DNA from: Aporrectodea caliginosa
Lineage: Eukaryota > Annelida > Clitellata > Crassiclitellata > Lumbricidae
DNA: 64,000 nt
Reading direction: 5' to 3'
Assembly: GCA_020284085.1 (NCBI GenBank)
Contig: JACEVL010000130.1
Coordinates: 3,736,076-3,800,075 of the forward strand
The notes below the pieces were generated by a model. The model searched no databases. It saw only the letters and a program-made list of their open reading frames with translations, and was not told the origin of the DNA. Every line of letters begins with the position of its first letter. Position 1 is the stretch's first letter. The position numbers and the translations under genes are program-made. Positions 46,901 through 57,876 of the stretch are shown here, in pieces.

Positions 46901-47699
46901 TACACTTTGTGGGTATTATGCAACGACAATTTCATGCCTAAACCTATTACGCTATGCATGTAACTTTTCGGGATACATCGGGCTCGTTATCCTGTAAAAA
47001 AATACACGGGGACTCGTTATTGCATGCGTCATTAAAACATGAATTCTGATACAGCGCAGTTAGGCCATGGAGTCTAAAATTAGTTCAGCCACATAACAAC
47101 ACGGTTTCGTTATAAGACGGTTCTTGTTATGGCTTCAAAACAGCCTAAAACGAGTTTCCGCTGAATTAGCCTATATGAATAATAATCTGATTCTTTGAAG
47201 GAAAGTTATGTGTCAAACTCTACGCACTGTTTCAATCTGAAAAGTAGGCCGTGTGAAAGGGCATTTGCGTGCTTAACCAATTAGATATCGAACTAACGGA
47301 AGACATTCGTCATCAGGTTTCAAGCACTTCGACCTCGCGCACAATGTGCTCTGCCAGTCACGTGCGCCTTGCATGACTGAATTAAGGACACACAAAATGT
47401 TTTCAATTTGTTTACGCAAACAGGAAAGCGAACTGAGCGGCGGCGGCGGCAGCAACAGTCGAATGGCAGCCATCTTAAGACACAGGATACAGCAACAGCA
47501 ACAGCAGGACAGCCATGGAGGTCGTCTGTCCCCGCGTCAGAAGCTTCTGCTGGGGATGCTGTCATCGTGGCCTAATGAGTCCTCCGCCAATGCAGGACTC
47601 AGCGATGAATTCGAAAAAAGACAATCATCTACCGGTCAGTCCGTCCTCTCGGCCATTTATAAGAGTAAACAAAATCATGAAATAGAATCAGTCTATTAA
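43907..47699 (+). CDS. Putative secreted peptide precursor, two exons
   Basis: Exon 1 (43907-44125, donor GTACGT) and exon 2 (from about 47425, acceptor GCAAACAG, to the stop at 47697-47699) join in phase 0 to 164 residues. Near the N-terminus, PMTSFVIFAIIGSSCCNA looks like a signal peptide, either read from the internal Met at residue 30 or preceded by a Ser/Ala/Gly-rich stretch. The mature part lacks cysteines. It contains RMAAILRHRI, a run of six Gln, LSPRQKLLLGMLSSW and a dibasic EKR-QSSTG site. This layout suits a neuropeptide or growth-factor propeptide, but no family is recognised. A possible donor (GTCAGT) at about 47636 means exon 2 might splice onward instead of ending at the stop. 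The intron contains the 44346-44787 MITE. The function is unknown. Confidence 0.5.
44346..44787. mobile_element. MITE with GTGACGCCAG ends
   Basis: Left arm TGTGACGCCAGAGGTCAAAA followed by CCCGTC; the right arm is its inverse (GACGGGTTTTGACCCCTGG, CGTCACA). The interior is AT-rich and noncoding. The target duplication is unclear. Confidence 0.75.
44788..47408. other. Intron DNA, nothing further seen
   Basis: Presumed intron of the precursor gene. Only scattered TAGGCCTA motifs (about 45655, 45802, 46456) are visible. Confidence 0.4.
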
Positions 47700-48923
47700 C
47701 GTTATGTAGGCCTATTGTTCATGATAAGGAAAACAGTAATCGTACACTTTGTTTTATTATCTAAAAAGTAGGCCTTTAGGATCTGCATTAGTCTTGATCT
47801 AAAAGAACTGCTGTAACATAAATTCAGTGTAGACATTCGTGATAGACAGTCTACTTACGTTAAAAAAACCCCAAATAGTCCATTATAATATTATACCATC
47901 TTATGGTTCAAGCAGATTACATGTCAACACAGTAATGCTAGTTATCATACCTAAACTGGATATCAGTATTCGCTCTGCAGTTTACATGTAAGTCCACGTG
48001 AAATTACAAACAGAGAGCAGCAAAATGGAGAGGCCGCGGCTTCAGGAAGCGAGTTGTGTCGTATATATTAGTCATGTTTTTGAGGCAGCAACAACATCTA
48101 AGATTTCCATGTTCATAGAAGCCTCCTAATATCAAAGAGTTTGGTCTGGCGACAATTTACAAAGTTACGATTGCTTTCGTCCAACGCATGAGTGGAATCG
48201 TGTCAGGTCAAGATGACCTCCGCAGTCTTACAACCTACATATTTTCATCTGGTAAAATCATGATGCATTAAGAATGCTTGTAAAGTTTCAGTTTTCCTTC
48301 GACCATACGTATAATATCACGCAAAACCGAGGCAACGCTTCTCGATTTGTTTCGAGTAGGCTATTGGAAACGTAAAGTTTTAGCTCAGATCTCAGATCGA
48401 CATTCTCATGAGACGCAGGAAACTCCGAGTTCCACATTTAAGCGATAGCTTTATGTGATGATATCAGACATAGGCTATTCATTCATTCAGAAAATTTGTA
48501 TGGCGTCAAATGCGGACAGAGGGAGCTACATACGTATTTCATCAACTCGACCCTCTTGAATTCCCTTCCTCTGCACGCAGACTGTTTGGCTCTTCATCAT
48601 CATATATTCGTTTATTGTGTTAACAACAGACATAACGCCGTAGGTGTACGTATGAAAAAATAGATATTATAATATGGAGTAATAGTAAGAGTTCAGGAAT
48701 AACAGACGAGATATAAAATTTCGCGAGTCTTTGTCAGGAAGGTTAAAGTAATGTGGTCTGACCCTTTGGCTCGATTAACGAGGCATTTCGCCAGTTCATA
48801 CTGAAAACTAACATATTGCATCTTGTTTATGTATAGAAATTAAGTTAAGGTCAATTGTCCCCGGAGTCATAGGTCTTGATCCTGCTCATTTTGCTGTGAA
48901 TTAATCGGGTACAGCCCTGATCT
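47700..48923. other. Intergenic DNA, no gene seen
   Basis: No exon or repeat is supported apart from a TAGGCCTA at about 47708. Confidence 0.4.
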
Positions 48924-49119
48924 TAGAGAAGTGGCGGATCTCCAGTTCTAAAACCTAAAGCGTATCTGGCGAATAACCAGATAACGTATCTGTCTATAAC
49001 CGGTGTATACTTGCTATTCGCTGTTGGAATAAACATAAAATGCGTGAAACACGATGCACATCGTCGATGATATTGTTAGAAAAAAAAACAGTTATGCGAC
49101 GAGTATTCTCTGTTTAGCA

Positions 49120-49352
49120 ATCCCTTGAGTAGCCATGAGGGCATCCATGGGTATGAAGTGGTAGTGACTTCATTGTCTTAGCCTCGGCATATGACGGCGT
49201 GTGGCAGTCCTCTCCATCGCCGTCTCATCTTCCCACCGACAGTGTACGGTCAGTGTACTCATTATAGCTGAGTTGGCTAAGGGGTGCAGAGGATTTGAAC
49301 CCCAAGATCTTCGAATGACAGTCCAGCTGACCACTACACTATCGAGCACCTC
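49120..49352 (-). mobile_element. tRNA-derived SINE with intact head
   Basis: On the minus strand the element starts at about 49350 with a tRNA-like head: GGTGCTCG, an A-box-like TAGTGTAGTGGTC and a B box GGTTCAAATCC. These are followed by CAACTCAGCTATAATGAGTAC and the body GAGAGGACTGCC, CCGAGGCTAAGACAATGAAG, CACTTCATACCCATGGATGCC. The anticodon loop reads CTGTCAT, so tRNA-Asp(GTC) is the likely source. Mispairs in the acceptor and T stems rule out a working tRNA. Confidence 0.75.
49283..49350 (-). pseudogene. tRNA-Asp-like SINE head
   Basis: A 68-base tRNA-shaped segment with partly broken acceptor (GGTGC/GCACC retained), anticodon and T stems. It forms the polymerase III promoter part of the SINE at 49120-49352. 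Confidence 0.6.
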
Positions 49353-49420
49353 TATTATATAGGTCAGATTGCTGATCTCAAATCACAGGTGCCAGATCTT
49401 AGATCGGCGGCAACTGCCTG

Positions 49421-50845
49421 AATTTATCCAATGGGTTAAAATTTAGATGCTACTATATATAAGGACCGTATTTCTGTTTACAGCTAGCAAGATCTGCGTC
49501 TGGAAGATGTGTCCTCATAATCCGTGGTGAACAGTTCAAAACGGCATTGAAGAAAAGACAACAACCATTCGATCAAAAAAAAACCATTAGACCTCAATAC
49601 ATTTCAAGCTGATATTCTGTTAGCGTAACATATACCTATGAACTGAATAGTACCGCTATGGCTTAACCTATGAGGGCCTACTTGTAACTGCGTGCAGAAC
49701 TATTGCTGCTCTTAAGACCTATAAAACTACACGTGGAACTATTGCTAATTTTAATGGAACCAGAACTAACCTTAGTCGTGGTCTGAGGTAGGCTACATGT
49801 TCTGTTAAATTACATATTTAGTCACATTAAACAAGTATTTTGAATATTCGTCTTCCTCGTTACTAACAATTACATGTGTTGTTTCTCGGTTGACTAAAAT
49901 ACAATTTTTCAGAACATCTGTCTGTAGGCCCATGCCCTATAGGGCCTAACTGCCCTTTGTAGCGCAAACGAAAGATCTGAGTCTAAAAACAAATACTGGG
50001 GCATTAGCCGTGTTATAATGATTAAACTAAATTAAAAAATTAAGTTTGAATTTTTCTAATTAATTTTGACCGAGTCCAATCATAAACTGTGAACTTATTA
50101 TTGGTTCAAGGGGACTCAGCTTTACGTTTCCCGACTATAGAGGTCTGGTAGCGTCGCATTTAGGCGGAATACGGGCAGAGCCCCGACCGCGTAGGCATCA
50201 TCGATCGTTGTTATTTACGTTGTTTGCTAAATCATAGTGGCATAGCAGCAAATATAATTATATGACCCTACATATAAGACTCAGGCTAAAGTAAGCGGTC
50301 ATCACACTGAAACTATAGATAGGTCTTTTGGACACACTGCATGAAGAAAGATAGCATACTCAGCCAGACCACCGCATATATAGTTGTGAACCCAGCGAGG
50401 ATAATCGACGAAAAGAGTAGGACACAGTAGGTGTTCCATCTCTATCGACGATTTTACTGTCCTGCTGATGCAACTCACATCGCCAACCGAAGAGTCTTTC
50501 AAGCGGAACAACGGACACGCGCGTGCACAGTGCATGGGTGGATGCAAGAGAGTTTGAGGGACTCAGTGTGGGTATGAGATCTGGACTACTGTGAAGGGTA
50601 GTAGGCCTATTCAAAATAAGATGATATCAAACTGTGATTTCCAATCAACTGCATAGTGTTTTTTATTCCGACTTGAAATTAGTTGCAGTGCTTTTATTTG
50701 ATTTTGAATTTATTATTACAGTGATTTCATTTTCCTGAAATAAAAGTAGTATTTTAATACACATGAATACAATTTCTTTCAAACACGCTGAAAACTTTAC
50801 CAGTATTACATACTATTAGTACTATCATACACCAATGGTTTATGG
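49421..50845. other. Intergenic DNA, no gene seen
   Basis: No exon is supported. TAGGCCTA occurs at about 50603. Confidence 0.4.
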
Positions 50846-51219
50846 CCGCGCTACCCAAACTGTGGCCTGGACTCCCTGGAGCCGGTCTTCGACTGATTGG
50901 TAACCGGACCGCAGAATGATAACCGGAATAACAATTTGATGGTAGGCCTACTCAAAGAAAATATCAAATTGCATACAATGTAAAACCTAAAAAAATTATA
51001 ACACGACACAGTGTTCATACATAATAAATAGTTTGAAACATACAACAGTAACAATTAGTTGTAATAAACAGTGACAAGAAATTATTAAATATAAATTTTA
51101 ATATGACGAGAACTTTATAGGCCTATATGTAATGTAAGCTGATGTTGAAAAGCACCGATCCGCGATAAGTCTGGTAAAGCAAGTACAGTCCGCAGCATCA
51201 GAAAGTTCGAGAAGCACTG
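50846..51219. mobile_element. hAT (Charlie-like) MITE
   Basis: Left end CCGCGCTACCCAAACTGT and right end (inward) CAGTGCTTCTCGAACTTT, with a 7/8 target duplication GTTTATGG (50838-50845) and GTCTATGG (51220-51227). No transposase is present. Confidence 0.78.
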
Positions 51220-51888
51220 GTCTATGGTAGGCCTAGCAGAGAATCTTACGAGTAAGAGCTCTCTGTAGTACAGTTCTAGCAATACCTTAATTTTCTCCAT
51301 CTTTTGGCCCATTTGTCTTTTTATCAAAACTTTGTATAAAAGAGCATTGAAGCCTTAGTTTGGTCGTTACCTTACACACAAAGTTGGATAAAGTTAGCCA
51401 ATGTGAAATAGCTTCCCCATTGTTGAAGCTTATCTAAAGCCTCTTCGAGAATTATAGATTGATACATGTTAATATTTTCTAGCAGTTGCCTTTGTCGTTG
51501 CCTTCTTATAATAGGAAGCATGCAACACTGAATTAGAGGCTACCTAAACATCGAAACCATAAGATGCTTTCTGCAGCGTTAATTAACATTGTAGTCGAAT
51601 AGATGTACTGTAGGCTACTTGTACTCGGTTTATATAGCGACCTCGACTCTGTTCATTTTTCAATAATCTAATGATTGGCCTATAATCGGACGAGAGAGAG
51701 ATCCTTCACCATCGCTCCCCGTTTAAAGATTGCCACACCATTTATGGTCCACGTGTCCGGACCGAATACACCGGCCCCATTGAATTTTGTTACGGTGCTG
51801 ACATTTTCCGGTGTGAGCGAATTTGTTAGCTGGCTAGTTAGCGAGTCAGAAAGATCTCTCTCGATATATCTCTATATACATTTCCAAC

Positions 51889-52950
51889 TGACTGACTGAC
51901 TGACTGACTGACTGACTGACTGACTGACTCGCTCACTCACTCGCTCACTCGCCCACTCGCTCACTCGTACTCACTCGCTCACTCACTCGATCGATATATC
52001 AATCGATCAATAAATCACTTACCCACTCACTCACTCGATCAATCGATCAATAAACTGGTACCAGTGTCGCGGAAAACCCCTCTTCTCTCACTTACACACC
52101 CACCCACCCACCCAATACCCACCCACCCAATACCCACCCACTCAATACCCACCCACCCACCCACCCCCACCCACCCACCCACCCCACTCACCCACCCACT
52201 CCTCCTCACTCACTCACTCACTCACTCCTCACTCACTCACTCACTCACTCACTCACTCACTCACTCACTCACTCACTCACTCACTCACTCACTCACTCAC
52301 TCACTCACTCACTCACTCACTCACTCAGCTCACTCACTCACTCACTCACTCACTCACTCACTCACTCACTCACTCACTCACTCACTCACTCACTCACTCA
52401 CTCACTCACTCACTCACTCACTCACTCACTCACTCACTCACTCACTCACTCACTCACTCACTCACTCACTCACTCACTCACTCACTCACTCACTCACTCA
52501 CTCACTCACTCACTCACTCACTCACTCACTCACTCACTCACTCACTCACTCACTCACTCACTCACTCACTCACTCACTATAAATTCCACCATTTTGCTTG
52601 TCAAAATATGTTACTGTCCAAACAATACACTCACTCACTCACTCACACTCACTCACTCACTCCACTCACTCAGTAACGATTAGAAATAACGTTCAAAAGA
52701 CTCACTCACTCACTCACTCACTCACATCACTCACTCACTCACTCACTCACTCACTCACTCACTCACTCACTCACTCACTCACTCACTCACTCACTCACTC
52801 ACTCACTCACTCACTCACTCCTCACTCACTCACTCACTCACTCACTCTCACTCACTCACTCACTCCTCACTCACTCACTCTCACTCACTCACTCACTCAC
52901 TCACTCACTCACTCACTCACTCACTCACTCACTCACTCACTCACTCACTA
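51889..52950. repeat. About 1 kb of (CACT)n with a (CTGA)n start
   Basis: CTGA units at 51889-51929 pass into degenerate CACT/CACC units to 52200. Nearly perfect (CACT)n follows at 52200-52578, 52627-52675 and 52701-52950. The long plus-strand open frames that read Thr-His-Ser-Leu repeats are consequences of the microsatellite. The actual length may be misassembled. Confidence 0.97.
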
Positions 52951-53653
52951 TCATCACTGCAATAAAGGCTGCCTCTCTTGTCCTCATCAAGCCCTCTTTC
53001 AAGACTGGCCAGAGGCAGAGGCCTAATTTAAAATGACAGGCCCCGCTCAAATGGGTCCTTTGAGCCCTCTTCCCATCCTGTCATGAATTAGACCCAGCTG
53101 TGAGCCCTGCGTTACTGCGTTATTAAGTTATTAAGGTGTGCTTTGGTAGGCCTATTCAAAAAATTTACCAAAACTATACCTATTACAGTTTAATAGTTCA
53201 CTATTTCGCTGATTACACGTCACATTCTATGATAGTTTAGAACTTTGGATCACCCACTTTGTCTTTGATTAAAGCACTAAGCGTCATCTGGTTCCAACAA
53301 CCGAACCATTCTAGGCATTAAAGAACTCGATTGGTTGCTTAGTTCCTGTTTAACGACACTGTCATAACAAAGATGATCAGCGTCGCCCCTCCTTTCACCA
53401 GGTTTTGGACTGGCACTGCCAGAATACGAGCAGCGGCGGAAGGCGGTTGTAGGTCTACTATAATTATAATATTGCGATCCTATTATTACGGCGGCAAAAG
53501 CTGAATACGTGGAATCTTATCGACACCTTGCGAGTACATGTGCAGAACGCTCTGGGGCTACAAATGGGCTAAGAATAGAAGAAGGGTTTGTTGCAATTCA
53601 ACTTAACAGTGCATGCTGCAAGCGTTTAAAGCTATGCAGCCTAAAAGGAGCGT

Positions 53654-53680
53654 CGAATATTTGAATATTCCAGAACGTTC
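53654..53680 (+). promoter_or_regulatory. Heat shock element
   Basis: GAATATTCCAGAACGTTC at 53663-53680 gives four alternating GAA/TTC units spaced by two bases. A weaker GAA-TA-TTT pair lies just upstream. This is a strong binding site for the HSF trimer, about 70 bp ahead of the TATA box and 170 bp ahead of the sHSP start codon. Confidence 0.88.
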
Positions 53681-53751
53681 TCGATTGTACGCATGTGCTG
53701 GTAGGCCTATTTAATTCCGAGCAGGGTTGGGTGACTTAATATTGGATTAGC

Positions 53752-53757
53752 TATAAA
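53752..53757 (+). promoter_or_regulatory. TATA box of the sHSP gene
   Basis: TATAAA in AGCTATAAAGTTT, about 97 bp upstream of the sHSP ATG and downstream of the heat shock element. Confidence 0.75.
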
Positions 53758-53848
53758 GTTTGTTTGGGGTTGTCGTTGAGGGTGTGTCTGAACTTTTTGT
53801 GAAAACGTTTCATAATTTGATACGGTGCACGCCAATTAAAGGGTTCAG

Positions 53849-55485
53849 ATGGCTGGTCGTCTGGTAGGGTTTTATGACCATCCTTACTACGGACGTAGGG
53901 TCGGTTCCTGGGATCTGTTGGCTGATCCGTGGAGATGCGACATGGGTGTGCCGAGGCGGGTCTTCGATCAGCATTTCGGACAGGGTCTGTTGGAGGAAGA
54001 TCTGCACCTGCCAGAGTTATGGAGAGGACTTGGTCTTCGGCCGAGACGTCAACCGACACAACAATCCTCTGGCATGAGCGAGGTATACGTTCAAAGCCAT
54101 GTTTGTAATTGTAAGATATTCAGAAATTATCAATTAATAATGCTTTACCCAATCAGGTGCACAAAAATGTCGCCTTTATAGCGACAGGTGAAACGTACAT
54201 GACACCCCTATTAAACAAGGAGTGTCTGCTTTCGTGGGCGTATTTAGGGGGGTTTACGGGTTCAAAACCCCGAAATAAGTTTCAGAAATTTTTTTTATAT
54301 GCTATTACATGCAAAATACAAAACACTACTTTTGCAACGATTTTCAATGGAACCCCCAATCTTAAAACCCCCGATTTTTTCTGGCTACGCCCATGTCTGC
54401 TTTGTAAAACTATATGCTTCATTGGATCAGTGCAGGTGATCATGTTTTGTTTTCCCTCTCCAGAAAGAACTGGAACTGTAAGCGTTGGGTTACTTGAAGG
54501 GAAACATCCAAAATATAAATATTTATATTTTAATCTCTTTCGTGCTCAAATATATTGCAGATCCTTTGATCGAGAAAAGAACATCCATAAAACTGATATT
54601 TCTAAATATTGAAAGATTATAATAAAAATGTTTAGACCTATGCAATACAAGCACAGGCAGTCCTAACAATGACAGATTTAAATGTGTGCAATTGTATTTT
54701 TAAATTTCCACCATTTAATCATGTGAATTTTATGCAAACGTGCAAACGTATTCAAAATATATTTAACGTAATTCAAAAATGGGAATGAATTAAATGTGTA
54801 GCCTAATCGTAATCAAAATTGTAAACTCCGAATTTCTAAAGCATTACTCTAAAGGTAAGCGCAGAGCACCAGATTATTGACAAACACTGCGTCAAGTCCG
54901 AGGGGTTGTCCAGAGATGGACAAGTGATGGTCTGTGTCCAGTTGCCAGAGAGACGAATGCATTGACTGTCTTCATCATATAGTTACTGGGATAATGCTGA
55001 AGATGACCTTTTTAACCAAGGGGAATTCATTAAACTTTCTAATGCTGCGATGAGAATTGTAGCCAGATATAACTTAAGCATTTGATTTTCTTTGCTGTAA
55101 AAGTTCTAAACACAGCCATGCTTTTATCATATTGATTACATTGAAATTTTGACTGTTTATTTAGGTTGCCAACACTGATGAGCAGTTCAGAGTGAGCTTG
55201 GACGTAAGCCACTTCAAACCAGAGGAACTTTCAATAAAGACTGTGGGCAGCAAAGTCATAATCCATGGAAAACACGAGGAGAAACAAGATGAGCACGGAT
55301 TCATTCAGAGGGAATTCCGCAGGACCTACATTCTTCCAAACGACGTTGATCCAGACACTGTGAAATCAACCCTTGCTGCTGACGGAGTCTTGGCAATTGT
55401 AGCCCCAAAGAACATTGTCGAGAAGCCATCGGAGAAGGTTGTTCCCATTGAGTGTATGGCTGTGGATTCATCGTCTGCCCAGTAG
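53849..55485 (+). CDS. Small heat shock protein (alpha-crystallin family)
   Basis: Exon 1 (53849-54082, donor GTATAC) and exon 2 (55165-55485, acceptor TTTAG) join in phase 0 to 184 residues, the usual sHSP size. The N-terminal arm has PRRVFDQHFGQGLLEEDL, close to the LFDQ-FGE-LLE-DL motif of vertebrate alpha-crystallins and HSPB1. The alpha-crystallin domain spans about 79-162, with FRVSLDVSHFKPEELSIKT, VIIHGKHEEKQDEHGF and the conserved basic strand REFRRTYILP. A VPI motif near the end corresponds to the C-terminal I-x-I anchor used in oligomer assembly. The role is ATP-independent holding of unfolding proteins in the cytosol. The promoter has a four-unit heat shock element and a TATA box, so heat induction is expected. 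The intron carries a small hAT MITE. The exact HSPB orthologue is not assigned. Confidence 0.95.
54233..54395. mobile_element. hAT MITE in the sHSP intron
   Basis: Left end CGTGGGCGTATTTAGGGG, right end (inward) CATGGGCGTAGCCAGAAAAA. The perfect 8-bp duplication TCTGCTTT lies at 54225-54232 and 54396-54403. A truncated relative is at 18365. Confidence 0.85.
54855..54958 (+). repeat. Dispersed ~105-bp repeat, copy 2
   Basis: Blocks GTAAGCGCAGAGC, AACACTGCGT, GGTTGTCCAGAGA and CCAGTTGCCAGAGAGAC match copies at 14507 and 58523. It lies in the sHSP intron. Confidence 0.65.
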
Positions 55486-56757
55486 TCATAGGGATGTTGA
55501 AATGAGTTTTTTTGTATCATGAAACATTGAGAACAGTTGAGCTGATAGCAAAATTTCATCAAGTAGGCCTACTTTCACGTTATTTGTTTATGTTTTCATT
55601 CTATGCTTAAATTTTTTGTGAGAATATAGTTGTTATGTCTAACAGGTTCTCGTCTAAAGGTCTGTGGGAGAATAAGTAGCTGCTTTAGTTTTGTTGTTTA
55701 GCAAATTGCATTTTGCAAAATGGTTTTGTTTATCAGTGGAGGCATCATGAAAACAACATTCAAGTATTGCAAATGTTTTTTACACGGTTTTCACGGCATG
55801 CAATTAAAAGTGCTTCCTGTTAAAAGGATTTTAGCATTTTTAATTAAGTGTTTTAATTACGTGTTTTGAATGTATTTGCTGTGCACCCGCTTATTCACCG
55901 GTGCTATATCAAATCAAGTTTGCAAGAGTCCGGTGCTCGCTTTCGGTGCCATGTTGGAATCCGGGAGTCGGAGAAAGAAAGCGTCGTATACCTACTACGA
56001 TGGAAATTGTTGGCGACGGTCGTCATTAGCTAGTGCTGCAGGAGCGAAATCAGGTCCGACTAACTTCAGTTTTCAGTCTTAATTGAAATGCTGCAGAAGA
56101 AGGTTTCAGCGCAGAGGTGCTTAGCTTGGCAGGCGAAAGAGGGCAATGAGATCTCGAGATCTTTTGAGAGCTTGTTCCAATGGATCAGCGTAGATTAGGG
56201 AACAGCTGCAGTGTTGCAGAATTTGAGAGCGGATAGGATCATTGAGGTCGATATGGACAAAGGTATAGAACGATGGTGAAGAACGAATAGCGCTTGTCGG
56301 TTGGATAGTGAATTGCTGGCGAATGTAAGTGGTTTATAGGTTTGAAGCGTAATTAGCTATAGGTAATTAAGAGATACAAGTTTATAGTGGATTCGCTGAA
56401 GGTACGTTTAACCCAATGAAGTGATTGGATAACTGGAGCAATATATTTGGTGGTGTTTCGGTGACTGCACGGGAGAGATGCAAGATTGATCGTTATCGTT
56501 TAGATGAGTCGATGTTATAGAGAAGGGTGTTGCAGTGGTCAGGTTTGGAGTCAAGTTAGCAGAAAGCGGCATCCAGTTGATATCTCTAAGATCTTTGCTA
56601 TGTGGTCACTTCCAGCCCGCAGTCTACTATAGAGCCTATATTATATGCACATATATACACAACATATAGGCCCTATAGTACCTGTTTCCCCGAGCCTCAG
56701 ATTCAGGTTAACTGGCTTTGCATCCTTAAAAAGTGTTCTAAATGACAAATAAACAAA
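55486..56757. other. Intergenic DNA between convergent genes
   Basis: Probable 3' UTRs of the sHSP gene (left) and the bHLH gene (right). No exon or clear element is supported. Confidence 0.4.
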
Positions 56758-57492
56758 TCAATAAATAGAAGTATATAGGATAATAAGACCTATATAATTA
56801 TTTGAAACTGCTTTAGACGCATTCAACCATTTGAATTGAACTTGCTCACCGTTTTCTATCGGTTCCCTTCGTCTATCGATCTTCTTCTGAGCCTCCGTCT
56901 TAGGCTTATCCGTCTCTGATTCCAATGTCTTCTGCAGCTGATGGATGTACTGAATTGCCATCCGCAGAATCTGAACCTTGCTCAGCTTCCTCCTTCTCCC
57001 GGTTCCAGATGGAAGGTGATGTCGCAGCTTAGCAAACGTCTGGTTGATGGTCTTCACACGGTTCCTCTCTCTTTCGTTCCTCCGAGCGATGATGCTGTTC
57101 GGATATCTACCATTCCAGAAGCTGGTCAAGCCACCACCCTCGACGAAGGCTGACGAGTAGCAGGAACCTGGTTCTTCGTTCTGCACTGCAGGAGGAGTTT
57201 CAGTTTCAACGAACGATGAAAGGTTCTGGATGTTGCGAGCGGTGGTCGGTTGTTCGATGTAGTTGAGGTAGGAAATGTCATTGATCGAAAGTTCTATGTT
57301 CCTATCGTGTTCTTTGGTTGAATTTGTTGAGCAGCGATCGAAGACGCTTTCGTATGGTAATCTGGTGCATTCGTGCGTTTTAAGACACGACGTGGCGGAA
57401 GTGTGAAAGGCAGAGTTCTCTGGGGCAAAACTGTTCCAGTGCCCCAACGGGATCTGGTGTGACTTGCTGTAGTAACCCTGAAGCATCTTCAT
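56758..57492 (-). CDS. bHLH transcription factor, achaete-scute type
   Basis: A single frame of 244 residues starting MKMLQGYYSK. Residues 137-147 form the basic region (RRNERERNRVK, with the E-box-contacting E and R). Residues 148-190 form the helix-loop-helix: INQTFAKLRHHLP, a loop GTGRRRKLS, and KVQILRMAIQYIHQLQKTL. RNERERNRVK and KLSKVQILR-A-YI are hallmarks of the achaete-scute (ASCL) family, with helix 1 differing from the NLGF consensus of ASCL1/2, so a diverged ASCL3/4/5-like member is likely. These factors dimerise with E proteins and drive neural or epithelial cell fates. A donor-like GTGAGC at 56844-56849 just after the bHLH may splice the last 30 residues to an unseen exon, so the C-terminus is uncertain. 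A TATA box lies upstream. Confidence 0.88.
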   Translation of the reverse strand: MKMLQGYYSKSHQIPLGHWNSFAPENSAFHTSATSCLKTHECTRLPYESVFDRCSTNSTKEHDRNIELSINDISYLNYIEQPTTARNIQNLSSFVETETPPAVQNEEPGSCYSSAFVEGGGLTSFWNGRYPNSIIARRNERERNRVKTINQTFAKLRHHLPSGTGRRRKLSKVQILRMAIQYIHQLQKTLESETDKPKTEAQKKIDRRREPIENGEQVQFKWLNASKAVSNNYIGLIILYTSIY

Positions 57493-57636
57493 TAATACTC
57501 CTTAGTTTGATCTACTGAGGATTTTTCCAAGTGGATACGAAACCACTGCGTGATGTTTCCCTACGACTTCTGCCACTGTATCATTGAAGAAGACTGTGAG
57601 GTGTGAACGGGGTTCAGTTGGGCGTAATTTGTCTCC

Positions 57637-57642
57637 TTTATA
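57637..57642 (-). promoter_or_regulatory. TATA box of the bHLH gene
   Basis: TATAAA within TTATTTATAAAGG on the minus strand, 145 bp ahead of the bHLH start codon. Confidence 0.65.
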
Positions 57643-57876
57643 AATAAGCGTTGGAAGTAGCTGCAGGCCAGTCATCCGTAACGCCAATGAGTCCATTCAT
57701 CTCCATCTTAGGCTCCTCCTACTACTACGCACCCATTCTGTAAAACAACCGATGCGTGACTCTCGTTACCCAATAAACCCGTTCACAAAATTGTCTTCGT
57801 CCTACCGCCACGTGAATCCATTAAATGTCTGCGAAGCGACTTCTATACCGAAAAGTCATTCATTGACCTAGAGTTG

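Larger units (their letters stand above)
48924..49420 (+). repeat. Two-copy dispersed repeat, split by a SINE
   Basis: Blocks GTGGCGGATCTC, TCTGGCGAATAACC, ATTCGCTGTTGGAATAAACA and ACATAAAATGCGTGAAACAC, then after the SINE at 49120-49352, GCTGATCTCAAATCACA. The same blocks run without the SINE at 57877-58105. The second copy therefore shows the pre-insertion state. The repeat's own class is unknown. Confidence 0.65.

Noticed and set aside
49283..49350. Functional tRNA-Asp gene
   Set aside because: Acceptor, anticodon and T stems have mismatches and the segment is fused to a SINE body.
52064..53026. Long plus-strand open frames reading Thr-His-Ser-Leu repeats
   Set aside because: They are a consequence of the (CACT)n microsatellite, with no start context, splice sites or domain.
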